Source of the DNA: Cladopsammia gracilis
Taxonomy: Eukaryota; Cnidaria; Anthozoa; Scleractinia; Dendrophylliidae
DNA: 64,000 nt
Direction of reading: 5' to 3'
NCBI GenBank assembly: GCA_022457155.1
Contig: JAJGOT010000500.1
Span: 248,001-312,000, forward strand
Part shown: positions 49,077 through 61,400 of the stretch, piece by piece
Numbering within the stretch: the stretch's first letter is position 1
Layout of the letters: every line of letters starts with the position of its first letter
Position numbers and translations under genes: made by a program
Notes under the pieces: model-generated
Told to the model about the DNA's origin: nothing
Databases searched by the model: none
What the model saw: only the letters and a program-made list of their open reading frames with translations

Positions 49077-49444
49077 GGAATTACTATCTAAAAGAAAACA
49101 TCACCTTATATAACGAAAATAACCCATTTGTAAATCGAAAACAATATATACATCGCAAGTTAACTATAACGAAAAAAAGAGATATGAAGAAAATGCTAAT
49201 GAGAAAAGCGGAAAGCAACAGCACAGAACATGTAACGAAAACCTGGAACAATCAAATCTTTTAAGCGACTACTTTTGCATGGGACCAAATATCTTTATTT
49301 TCTTTTTTTTTCAAGGTAATGCAATTAACCGACAGTTAAAGTTAATTCACGTTTTCATTGCTTAAGGTTGGCTAGTCTGAAGGTCTAAAGTGTCATCCGC
49401 TTTCTCGCCCTACCCCCTGTGGACGCGAAAAAGCGGCTGACACT

Positions 49445-49640
49445 TCAGACTAGAGATTGGTTTAAAAAATCTCGCGCCAGTTTCTCAACCAATCAGAAAT
49501 AAAACCCAAACTAATCGTGACTTGCTCGCACGCGTTTTCCCGCGCTTGGCGCCGGCTACATGTTTTTGCTCCGAGTTCTGATTGGTTCATTGGATTGTGT
49601 GTCTGTTGTGATTGTTCAAAGTGACTACCTTGATGTTTGC
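49445..49640 (+). repeat. MITE family A partial copy
   Basis: AATCTCGCGCCAGTTTCTCAACC, CGCGCTTGGCGCCGGCTACATG and TGATTGGTTCATTGGATTG identify the family. It ends at the LINE fragment. Confidence 0.7.
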
Positions 49641-50200
49641 TGATTAAGTTTTCATCCTGTAGGAAGTTATCGACCTGCTGGCAGATAACACTTTCCAGGA
49701 GTTTACTTGGAATGCTGAGGAGAGAAATTGGTCTGTAGTTTCCACAGTCAAGAGAGCTGCCTTTTTTGAAGATACAACTAACTTCTGCTATTTTCCATTG
49801 GTTGGGAAATTTACATTACGAGATGCTTCTTTGAGCAAGATAGGAAAAGCTATCAAGTAGCACATCCCCTATGAGGCACAGTTCTTGACTAGAAATGTTA
49901 TCAGGGCCTCCCGCTTTACCATCTTTCAAATGTTTGCTTTTAGCATCTTTCAAAAGTTTGCTTTTAGCATGTTTTTATCAAAGTCTAATTAGGAGAGAGT
50001 GAGAGTAACTCTGTAAAAATGAGGAAATAGTGGTACGTCCCATTGAGTTGACCGAGATAGAGATTTTCCAACATTAACAAAGAAAGAATTTAGGGGATTA
50101 GCTTTTGAGACGTCATCAGTAAGTATAATTCCATTGTTATCTTTGATTGGACCAATCCGGGTCGAAGGTTTACTGGTTCCTTCAAATTTTGGACATCAAT
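49640..50200 (-). mobile_element. LINE reverse-transcriptase fragment
   Basis: The complement reads FPNQWKIAEVSCIFKKGS, LDCGNYRPISLLSIPSKLLE, SVICQQVDNFLQDE, the classic N-terminal part of a LINE reverse transcriptase (RPISLL motif). Frame breaks follow, so it is dead. Confidence 0.82.
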
Positions 50201-50311
50201 GTTACGCGCAATGCCGTGCGGCAAACACTATGTCCGGCCTTCTTTCTTTCATAATTTCACCTCAAACGCAACAGCTTGTTTCCTTATTTCATTAATATTG
50301 ACTAACAAATG

Positions 50312-50584
50312 TATCAGTTTTCAATTGAGCGCTAAAACCAAAGCAATCGCTCTGGCCAATCACAGCTGGTGAAGAGAAGCCAACAAACCAATCACAACGC
50401 AAGGCAAATACATGCAGCCGGCGCCAAGCGCGGGAAAACACGTGCAAGAAAGTCACAACTGGATTTGGTTTCACTTCTGATTGGTTCAAAAAGTGGCGCG
50501 AGATTTTTTAGCCAATCACAAATCGTAGCAATGTAAAACCAAAGCATTGGCAAAATTACTTTCGACTCTCAATTGAAACTGCTC
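50312..50584 (-). repeat. MITE family A copy, reverse orientation
   Basis: It runs from CAGTTTTCAATTGAGCGC to TTACTTTCGACTCTCAATTGAAACTGC. Confidence 0.75.
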
Positions 50585-50724
50585 AAGTCACAATCGCCAT
50601 GTGCTTATAATTTTCACTTGATGTCATTCGTTATATTACTGGATAAGGCCGGAGGCTGGAAAACCAACGGAAGTTATCAAAAACGTTAGCGAGTTGTTAC
50701 GGTTTGTTTTCTCTATTTCCTCAG

Positions 50725-51116
50725 CTTGCTCAAGAACTGTTAACCAAAGAGGTTCTCAATAGACAATATTCGTATTCTCGGTATTGAACTGGAACTAGCA
50801 GTCGACTTTACAGTCGAGGCTAATGCGGGGGAATATCATTAAAAATATTTGCATATGAAAAGATTCCCCCGCATGAGCCTCGACTGCACGCTAGTTCCAG
50901 TTCAATACCGTGAATACGGATATTGTCTATTATGATGACGTTGTCGCAATCCTCGGCCCATGCCCTTTTGGTGATAAGAGGGCTCGTTTCAATTCGCCAG
51001 AGGCAGCGTCCCAGTCCTCCATCACTGTTAACAATAATTTTGACCACAGGCTCACAAGCCTCTCTCTTCCGGATCTGCATCTGGGAAACTTGGAGTCCAG
51101 CGTTTCTTGTTCTTGA
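50725..51116 (+). pseudogene. Duplicate of SPG7 last exon, interrupted by a MITE
   Basis: CTTGCTCAAGAACTGTTAACCAAAGAG to CTCAAT (50725-50760) and TATGATGACGTTGTCGC onwards (50931) copy exon 21. The acceptor CTCAG is kept. A 168-bp foldback separates the halves. The 12-base block CTCAGCGGCTGA that ends the SPG7 frame is missing here, so the frame would run on to a TGA near 51114 (ending NLESSVSCS). Confidence 0.88.
50761..50928. mobile_element. 168-bp foldback MITE with AT duplication
   Basis: Ends AGACAATATTCGTATTC and GAATACGGATATTGTCT. Comparison with intact exon 21 (CTCAATTATGATG) shows only AT was duplicated (50759-50760, 50929-50930). Confidence 0.85.
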
Positions 51117-51382
51117 GACCAGTGGTACAGAAAATTGTTCTTGCTAATAGTTGTACAATTATTGGCCCGATGTTCTCAGAAAGCAAAAAGATTCACATAG
51201 CAGTGTGTTATTTAACCACTCATGTGCCCAAAAAAGAAAAATAAATCCTTCATCAAACACGGCCAACCATCTGGTGTGGCCATATTTTGTGCTTAATTCA
51301 ACATGCTATTTCAAAGAAAATAAATACTTGGAGGCAGCAGAAAAAACAATTGGTTGAGAAAGACTAGTATAAAATAAATAGC

Positions 51383-53388
51383 AAATCCCAGATCATATTT
51401 ATTTATTATGTAAAATTGTAAAAATAATAGTGAAGAGCTCATGTATGTGTTTGTAATTAAAACTGTCCACTTATTCTCCCACTTGCCCAGCTGACGTCAC
51501 CATTCAGCATTCTCTTTCTGCTTAGCAGGCAAGGCCTTTGTCCACGTGCTCAGACCTTACCAATCAAGACAGACAGGAAACTCTGGACACAAGAAAAATC
51601 ATATACAGGTGCACATGTTAACTGAGTGCACAGCATGCTACACTGTGTCTGGCTCTTGGACTGGGCGGGTTGCTAGTCCACAGTATGGTTATCCCCACCT
51701 CACATCATTTTGTTTCCCCAACAATTCTTCAGTGTCAAGAGAAAATGAGGTACCTCATTTGTCTTGCCAGTATACATTTTATGTGAAGCAAACTGAGCGA
51801 ATTGTCTAACTAACACAGTGTGACCGCAACCAGGAGTGCAATTTTAAAAAAGCCCCAAAACAATTTGGTCCCTGCATAAAGTTTTCCAATGGAGATGTAT
51901 GTTTATGAATGTCTATGAAATAAATTGAGCTATTTGGCTGCTTGATAACACAAATTCCAAAAATATAATATTAGTGTGGGGGGGGGGGGGGGGGGGGGTA
52001 GGGGTGTGGGGGGGGGGGGGTAGGGGTGTGTCTGTGAGTTGAAGGTAAACTTTTTACCAGTTAAGTCACTAATATTATTTTTTATTATATACAAGAAACT
52101 CACAAAAATCAATGGGAATAAAAGTGTAAGTGATTTACGAATACAATGTCTAATCGTGATTAGCATCCATGTAGAATCCCCTTTTCTTTTTTATTTTATA
52201 CTGAATTTTTTTTTAGCCCATTTGAGTGATTGCGACTTGCAAAACTGTGACACATCCTGTAGCAAGGCGAGGCACAGTTAAGATTACGTTTCTGAACAGT
52301 AATAACTGTTCAATGACAGTTAACCAAATGGGACTTGTAAGATAACTCATGTGACTTAAACTGTGGCAAAGACACTGACGAGAGCATGTCGGGTCTTTAA
52401 GTGCAGTTGCACATGTGTTCAGACATTTTCTTTGTGTTACAGACAAAAATTCTTTTAAAATTAATCCTTGGTTCACACAGGCCTTCACCCTGTTTGTAAG
52501 TTTAAGTCATTTGTTTATTGCTACCTTTCATTGTTTTTGAACCAGTTTCTTTTAAGGTACGGACCATTATTTTTTTGACGGGGGTTGTTGGAAAATTTTC
52601 ACATGCAAACATTTTTTTTATATGCGGCACCTGCTGCAAACAATTTATTTTGTGTCTCCGTCCAACTGCCATACTTCCACCAAACAATTTTTATTCCTTA
52701 GTGTTCTCTTGCATACAATTTATTTCAGTGTTTATAGCCTCTGCAAACAATTTATTTCAAAATTTTCCAACAAAATTTTCCAGTATGTTCTTCCAATCGA
52801 GGCAAAAATGGCAAATTTCATGACTTGAACAAACTGTCATGAGATGTTTTAGCATTTGCCAATTTACGGTCTGTGTGAACCTGATATCATCTACTATTTA
52901 ACATTTTATTGTGTGCCTCTTCTGATTTCATTTCCAAATCTCAATACAAGAAGGCGATTAAAATATAACTGAACAGAAAAAACAATCACAAAACATGTAT
53001 TAGTATGAAACTGACAATTCTTAAAGGCATTAAGGCATACATGTACAGTGTAGCCATTAAGTCTGACATCTACAAACAGGCTCGTTGACACAAAAAACTA
53101 AACGGTCTGTTGACAAGCCTTCCTACATGATTGTTTTAATACTTTTTTATATCTAAAATTTAAACTTCATTATAAAAAATTTTTTCAATACCAACATAAT
53201 CCACACAGCCATCTCTGCATTCACAATGGCTGTGCAAAGAAACCTCTGGAAAAGCTTCCAAAATTCTACAAGAATTGTGGAATATTTTGTTAAGTCACCC
53301 TTGATGGAATGTTGTCTTCTGAGGTCATTTCCAGCAATTTACAGAGCTTACATTTGTTTTCTTGTGATCTGGAACCCCTCTTCAAGTG
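51383..53388. other. Intergenic stretch right of the duplication
   Basis: No exon-like frame is convincing. A GGGGTGTGG-rich homopolymer block lies at 51977-52030. Short frames around 51.5-51.8 and 52.2-52.8 kb lack splice or family support. Confidence 0.5.
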
Positions 53389-53808
53389 TTAAAGGGATAG
53401 TTTCATGGTTCGGCGCATGTGCACAGACTAAAATGCTTTATTCACTTTCTTACCAATTTTATTGGTTAAAAAAACACTCGCATTTACTTCAATTATCACA
53501 TACTATAATTATTAGTCCAAACAAAGTGAAGGATGACCAAAATTCACAGAAAATTTCAACGGATTACACCAATAAAGTCAACACTGAATAAACCTTTGAC
53601 CCGAAGGATTTATTCTACGCTCTGGTGGTTTTGGTGGCAGACATGGGTATGTATAAACATCTGTTCAATCAGCTGACTGACTGCGACGTTTTCACGGGCA
53701 AATTTCCCGCCACGGTTATCTACTCACTTCCGATTAGTCTAAACAATGAAATTAAATGGATTATGTCATAGCTCGCACATGCACTGAACCGTGAAACCCT
53801 CCCTTTGA
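53389..53808. mobile_element. Foldback element (TTAAAGGGATAGTTTCATGGTTC ends)
   Basis: The right end GAACCGTGAAACCCTCCCTTTGAA is the inverted copy. Frames crossing its left end are chimeric. Confidence 0.75.
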
Positions 53809-54055
53809 AGGGCCACTGTCACGAGGGCGCATGCGCCAGTTTCTCGAATCGAAACTTGAAAAGTCAAGCCAAAGTTTTTCAAGTTGAAGTTTTAATTTCA
53901 AAATAGCGTCAACTTGTGGCGGCGGTCAAGGTAGAAAAAGAAGAAACTCGACGCCATTTTTTAAACTGACACTTCAACTTGAAAAATTTAGGCTAAACTT
54001 TTCAAGTTTCGATTTGAGAAACTGGCGCATGCGCCCTCGTGACAGTGTCCCTTTA
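53806..54055. mobile_element. Foldback element related to 8193-8746
   Basis: Ends AAGGGCCACTGTCACGAGGGCGCATGCGCC and GGCGCATGCGCCCTCGTGACAGTGTCCCTTTAA. The middle keeps GCGTCAACTTGTGGCGGCGG, the start of the ORF seen at 8652. Confidence 0.8.
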
Positions 54056-55441
54056 AGACATTTTACCATGACTGTGTCATGTGACAAAAATAATACTCTA
54101 CGATTCTAGTACCCCCCCACCCCCCACCCAGTCATTTTGAAGGCGGAGAAAGCCCATGCAGGGGATGATGTGCTTGTCACTTGTGACTCCATAAACCAAG
54201 TTGCATTACATTATAGTAAAATACTGTTAATTTTAACCATGAAATTTTGTAAAAAAATTCCTTGTGAATAAATGGTATTTTTTTTATAACTTTTCATTCT
54301 TCCAATCAAACTTTGAGTCATGTCTAACTCAATTTGGAAATTTGTTTATCTCTTTGAACTTGTCTACTGTTTCGAGTCCAAGCGTAGAAAGCTACAACAG
54401 TGCATTTTGATACATTTGTACATGTTTGGCAAACATGTCATGACATTTCTGGTGCAGTATCTATTTTTAAGACCACAGAGAGCCATATTTTCCTGTTCTT
54501 GCTTAAAATCAGAAGGGTAAAGAGGAATCTGCTGATCAACAGTACTCTAAATATTCTCCACTGAAGTTCAAAGGAGGTAAAATTTCAGAGGATTAAACTG
54601 ACAAAGCATTTACATGGTTCATACAACTTCAGACAAATAAAATTCAAGGACTTTTCAAGGACAAAAAATGGTTTTCAAGGACTATCAGTACGTTTTATTT
54701 ACGAAATCGAAATTCTTTGTCCCCTGGTGCATGAAATTGAGGCAAAGATTACAATTTTGCTTCATGTACGCATTCACGTATTATGCAGACATTTTCGCTA
54801 CATGTAGTTATTTTCGGATTTTAAAAGTCGCTGGTGGCCAATTTTTTCGGAGTAAAATCATTTAATTTATCAGAAAAGTGATAGGGCGTACACAAAGTCC
54901 GAAATTTCAAGGACTTTGCAATACCTAATAAAGAAATCAAGTACTTTTCACTTTTCTTAACCAAATTAAGGACTTTTCAAGACGACTGCTAAAATTCAAG
55001 ACCTTTTCAAGATTGTACGAACCATGATTTAATGTTTAGAACATGAAAATGTCCTTTTCTTAAACCACCATTTCAACTTCTGTGAAGGAAAGTAGTCTAT
55101 CAAATACAATGGAATCCCATGTAAATATGACTACCAACGGGGCATACAAAGTTGGTGGTATTATGGTAGGGTATTCACTAGTAAAATGATAACAACCGAG
55201 TTATTTCTACTAAACTTTCCATGCCATTCCATGGATTGGATTTATAAGGTTTTTTGGAGTAAGAAAATGAATGAATGAGCTTCTATAATGGCCCCATCAT
55301 TGTAAAGTGATTTTAATGCCAAGGAGGCTGTGTTAACAAGATGGCCACAGAGTAGGATTATGCTTATGTATAGTTATGTTTTAACACTGTATAAGTTTGC
55401 ATGCACAGACATGCCCATGGTTGTCCTTTGTGTCCAGTGTT
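54056..55441. other. Intergenic or 3' UTR region of PIP4P
   Basis: AT-rich, with a dispersed CAAGGACTTTTCAAGG-type repeat at 54640-55020. No coding exon is recognised. The part next to 55442 is probably the PIP4P 3' UTR. Confidence 0.5.
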
Positions 55442-58400
55442 TTATGGTTCTCCTTCAATTGAGCTGACAGTCATTGTACAATAGTAACAACTTCTGATCA
55501 GATTAAGAATGCCAGCAACAAATGCTCCAATCCAAATGACATAGATACCTGTTGAGAACAAAACAGTGATCAGCAACTAATTCTCCCTTACAATTACTGT
55601 AAAGGAGACGGGGTCGATCTGGGGGAACCTATCGCTCGCAACTACCGGAGCTTAACCCCGTTTCTGCAGCATGAAGCAAATGAGAGTATTACTACTCCCC
55701 CCCCCCCCCCTGGATGGGATGCTAGTCCATCGCAAGGTTACCCCAAGCAATACATCACGGGTACCCATTTATACACCTGGGTGGAGAGAGACAACATGGA
55801 GCAACTTTCTTGTCTAAGGAAACAACACAATGGCAAAGACCAGGCTTAAATCACCGACCTTCAGGTTGAAAGTCTGATGCGCTAAACACAAGACCAGTAT
55901 GCCTCCAAAAAGGAGACAAAGCACAACACAAGAAGTCTCTTTAAAAATCCTCCTTACCTCCTGAACTCTTGGCTGCGTCAAGTGTTCCCACAGTCACCCC
56001 AACACCTGCTGCTAAGAAAATGAACCCAATGATAGCAAAGATCATGGCACGTGTCTTGGCAAATTGAGGTCCTACGGAGGATCTGAAATTATAAATACAT
56101 CAAAATTAGTTTAAAAACAAAACCATAAAATAAAATAGAAAATAAATAACAATTTTTAAAGAGGGTGGCACCAAGCTAACTCTAGGTCAATTAGGGTGGC
56201 CCTCTAAAAATTCCTGGTCAAATTGGAATTTAGAAATGTATGTGTATGCATTGCTATTTTTTGTCTCTGGATATGATAATGAATCAGGGACAAAAAATAA
56301 AAATTAAACTGGTTCTGGTCACCCCACTTTCAGGAAGCCAATATTTCAAGCAATGTCTATTCTGGAGCACAAATCATGGTTCAGAAATGTTTATCTGCGC
56401 TCAGTATGGAAAATCACGCAAACATATCCCTGTGCTGCAGACAGAGATAAATTAATTATCCCAATATGAAGTCATTTCATCCATAAAGCCAGGTGCTCAA
56501 ATTTTACTGGAATGCACGTGATAACATCTTCAATACACCACACTGTAGGTTCGATTAAGTTATAATGTACCATACAATGTATATGTTGCAGTTAATTTTT
56601 TATTTCAGGTAATTTTTATTTTTCCATTGTTTTTGGGTATGGTAATATATGCTAATGAATTTGAAACCTGGCTTTTAACTGCAACATATACATGTATTAT
56701 ACTAGCAGTAATCAAAGATTAATAAGTGCATTCGAAGTTCAATGAATTTAACTAAAATCATAGGAAAATTTAGGAGCAAATTAGTTGAGAAGAAACACGA
56801 AGTATTTAAACAGCAACATGAACAACCGTAATTTTAATAGTGAAACCAAAAAATGTAACAAAACATGTCTATCTACTTAGTTACAATGTAGTTCATGATA
56901 CTGATTGTGTGAGACTAATTTTGTAACAATAACATGAATGATAGTAACTTGAATAGTTGCAAGGGAAAATGTAACAAAACATGTAAATTTGGCACAATGG
57001 CCACCAAGTACAATGACTCGGTTTGTTTGGTTTGTATTCGTGACCGCTATGGGTCAAAGCACAATGGCTTGGTTGATTTGCTTTGAGACAACTTTGGGTC
57101 AGAGTAATCGGTTGATTTGCTTTGTTGTTAGGCAAACTCGAGGACATCAATTTAAAGCAGGACAGCAGCGAAGGTCTTCGGTTTGCCACCAAGCACAATG
57201 ACTCGGTTTGTTTGGTTTGTATTTGTGTCCGCTGTGGGTCAGAGCACAATCGCTTAGTTGATTTGCTTTGAGACAACTTTGGGTCAGAGTAATCCTTTGA
57301 TTTGCTTTGTTGTTCGGCAAACTTGAGGACCAATTCAAAGCAGGACAAAGGACAGCAGCGAAGGTCTTCGGTTTGTTGTAGTTGCAGTAGTTGGGACGCC
57401 GACGTCGCGCTTTCCACATGCTCTTGGAGTACTAAAAACTTTCATGGTAAGGCTTTGACAAGTTGAAGCGATGAACTTTTTAAGAAACATCGCATGAAGT
57501 TTGAGAAAAATGATTGCACTTACCGAATAATCCAAAGACATCCACGCTACGGACGCACGACGTATTTTTCAGCTGAAAAGGTGGAGCCCGCAATTTCTTT
57601 GGCCAGCTTTTGGGCTTAAAATTGGTGCGCGCGCATAATAATTATTCAAAATGGCGCAGATTTTGAACATCGAACCAAAAAATCTCGATTCTTCACGCCT
57701 GGCATGCACAGGTATCCAATCGACCACAGGATGCCCAAATCCAGTTGAAATTAGGATGGCGTTCTCCTGACGTCGAACGCAATAATAGGCATTTCAAGAC
57801 AAAAGTTTTCCACACATGTGGGAACACATTTTATAACTAATATTGAGAACCTGGCCTCATGGATGAAATGATTTCATCTTATCTTTTAAGAACAAGGCTT
57901 GCATAATGTAATTGGTGATCAAGAGACAAATGACCAGACACCAAAATGAAATTACATCAGAAATGTAGCAATTTTTCAATGCAATAGCATGCTGTTAACC
58001 TTGTAGTATAATACTCACATTCTTCTGCAGTGAGGACATCTTGCCAGGTGACTTGTGGTGTGAAACTGCAGAAACAAATAAGATGAAATCAAACTTGACA
58101 AATAACACAATTATACTGATTCTTGGGAGTTCTTAAACAGATTCTATCTTTTGAGCCTGTGAATGAAGTTCTTTAAGATGTTCCCGATTGAAAGCTATTG
58201 AGCAGCACTTTCGCGTGGTGTTGTTTACCATACATGTACAAGGTGGTTCAATGTTGGAGTCTGTGGATAAAATCCTAAATTGTACCTATTTAAATGAAAC
58301 TATTTAAATGAAGGCTATTGAGTTATTGACCTGTGTGGCTGCTGAACATGTTACAATGCTGTACATTGTACAAGGTGGTTCTAACTTTTGAGACTGTGGA

Positions 58401-61400
58401 TGAATCCTAAAGTGTGACCATTCAAATGAAAGCTATTCACCAGTACTTTCCTGTGGTACTGTTTATTATGCTATACAAGGTGGTTCTAACTTTTGAGTCT
58501 GTGGATGCAATCCTGCAGTGTGACCATTCAAATGAAAGCTATTGAGAAGTACTTTCCTTTGGTACTGTTTATTATGCTATACAAAGTGGTTCTAACTTTT
58601 GAGTCTGTGGATGAAATCCTGCAGTGTGACCATTCAAATGAAAGCTATTGAGAAGTACTTTCCTGTGGTAATGCTTATAAAGCTGTACAAAGTGGTTCTA
58701 ACTTTTGAGACTGTGGATGAATCCTAAAGTGTGACCATTCAGATGAAAGCTACTGAGCAGTACTTTCCTGTGGTACTGTTTATAATGCTGTACAAGATGG
58801 TTCTAACTTTTGAACTTATGTGGATGAAATCCTAAAGTGTGACAATCCAAATGAAAGCTACTGAGCAGTACTTTCCTGTGGTACTGTTTATTATGCTGTT
58901 CAAGATGGTTCTAACTTTTCAGTCTGTGGATGAAATCCTGCAGTGTGACGATTCAAATGAAAGCTACTGAGCAGTACTTTCCTGTGGTACTGTTTATTAT
59001 GCTGTACAAGGTGGTTCTAACTTCTGAGTCTGTGGATGAAATTCTCAAGTGTGGCCATTCAAATGAAAGCTATTGAGCAGTACTTTCCTGTGGTACTGTT
59101 TATTACGCTGTACAAGGTGGTTCTAACTTTTGAGTCTGTGGACGAATCCTAATGTGTGACCATTGAAATGAAAACTATTGAGCAGTACTTTCCTGTGGTA
59201 CTGTTTATTATGCTGTACAAGGTGGTTCTAACTTTTGAGTCTGTGGATGAATCCTAATGTGTGACCATTCAAATGAAAGCTACTGAGCAGTACTTTCCTG
59301 TGGTGCTGTTTATTATGCTGTACGAGGTGGTTCTAACTTTTGAGTCTGTGGATGAATCCTAGAGTGTGACCATTCAAATGACAGCTGTTGAGTACCTCAG
59401 TACTTTCTTGTGGTGCTGTTTCTTATTCTCTACAATGTACTTTAAAAAACAAAATATTTGTTTCTGTTGACTTTTTTGGCATGGCAAGGGGCTTAAGACA
59501 GTTACCACTGATTTCACTGTTACGCGACCCTTCGAATCAAAACTACTCCTGATTTGCATCGGGCATATTAAATTAGTGAGCTCCTTTGCCATTGGACGTT
59601 TTATCGGCTTCAAAAGTTTACATCAAAAAAAATTTGACGACTAGAGATGGGAAAAACCTTCGGTATTTTCCGTCGTTACTACATTCATACTGTTACTACA
59701 TTCATACTGTCTGTTTACATTTGCATATTATTACCGTTGATGCATGACCGGTCGACCGTAACTGTAAACAACAGGAAAAGCTCAAACTTCTCGGCTCGTC
59801 AGCGGAGTCGATTTTGCCAGCATCTAAAGAAATATTCCATGGAAGTTGAAGGAGGTTTTCCCCATCTCAAGTTGTCGAATTTTTTTCGATGCAAACTTTT
59901 GAAGCCGATAAAACGTTCAACGCCAGAGGAGCTCACTAATTTAATATGCCCGATGCAAATCAGGAGTACACAAACTCCTCCTGCTAGGTATGATTGACGG
60001 CAGAGTAAATTGAAATTGCTCAACGTAGTTTTGATTCAAAGGGTCGCGTAACAGTGAAATCAATGGTAAAGTTTGAACGTACCACAAAGATCTCATTACA
60101 GTGACCACAAGTGACTCTAAACTGAGCTCTATGCACAGAAGGCAAAGTCACTGTGGCAGGAAGGGTTGGAGCTGGAGCAAGATTGATTATCCGCTTGCTA
60201 AAAAAAGAAAAAGAAATGCATTTTAAGCAAACTTAAAGGGACACTGTCACCTATTTTTAGTACCACTTTGGAAAGCCAAAAAACATATTAATTTTGTTTC
60301 AATGGAAACCTACAAATAATGGTGCAGTTTTGTTAACAAATACTCTATCAGTGCACAGAAACTAGTATTCGTTATCTTTGGCTGCGGATGGCCGGGATGG
60401 AAATGGATTGCAACTTGAAAAAATTGGCCAATTTTTTCAAGTTCCTCCCAAGAGTCTTGGAAAAATCGCAGAAAAAAACTCATTATGGTTTGTTCTTCCT
60501 TGAAGAAATCACTTGATATTATCTTCTTGGTGTTCTAAAAGCAATTTTATGTTTGAGCAAAGGTACTTGGTCATATATTTAGTGTATTTTGACCAAAACA
60601 CAGCAAAATCTGTGTGACAATGCCCCATTAACAGGATGACAAAACATTCATGAAACACAGTTTTGTCATTAATGCTTCTATTTAAACCAGAAATTTCCCA
60701 CAATCTAGTAATATTATTTTTATGAGATGAAAATATTTCAACTGAAGAGAACCAATGAACAACATGTACAAAATGGAATTCTACTGTTAGCAGGATTTTA
60801 GCTAGAAGTTGTAAACTTTTCTGAAATTTATCATGACCATGTTGATGCGACAGATTTTTGTTCATAACATATACTGTTGTGTTTTAACTTTCTTGTAGTA
60901 AATTTTTACAGTTTAGGATCATTTTAGCATTTTTATTTTGATTTTGGCACTTTTGCTAACATGATGGAAATCCAAGATGGAGGCGACATGTCCTAACCTA
61001 ACTTAGACAGTTTTTGACGTACTACATACATGTATAAACCCTCAAGTTCTATTGCCATGGTGTTAACATTCTTGAAGTAATGGATCTGCCCCTCCCCCCC
61101 CCCCCCCCCCCAGAAGATCACCCAAGATGAATTGTCTTGAGGTTCTTGAAATCTTCTTTTAACTTGAACCATATAATATATGGAGAACGGAGAAGAAAAT
61201 TACCATGTTAATATTAGGGTACTCACCAGTTAGCTCTCGGGCAAGATATTCTGACAGAAGAAACTTTGCATGTCAACAATGCATTACATGGGCATCGTAT
61301 GTATTTCTTGCCAGCTGGAGGTGGTTTAATAGGCTAAGAAAAAGATCACAGTTGTTATTAAATTCATTTTAAAGCAGCAACCAGTGGATCTCTATGTTTA

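Larger units (their letters stand above)
42171..51382 (+). repeat. Second copy of a tandem segmental duplication (SPG7 exon 14 to SPG7 3' end)
   Basis: 42171-44652 matches 13640-14982, 15592-15712, 17690-17797 and 31699-32707 in order. 50580-51382 matches about 41190-42170. The middle, which should hold SPG7 exons 15-20, has been lost or replaced by repeats. Confidence 0.85.

Noticed and set aside
42171..51382. A second functional SPG7 gene
   Set aside because: Only part of exon 14 and a MITE-split exon 21 remain; exons encoding the zinc site and the rest of the protease domain are not seen.
53226..53591. 121-codon frame starting MAVQRNLWKSF
   Set aside because: Its second half lies inside a foldback element and there is no splice or family support.
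56893..57417. 174-codon minus-strand frame in a PIP4P intron
   Set aside because: It follows a two-unit 190-bp tandem repeat, repeats its own peptides and has no family match or splice support.
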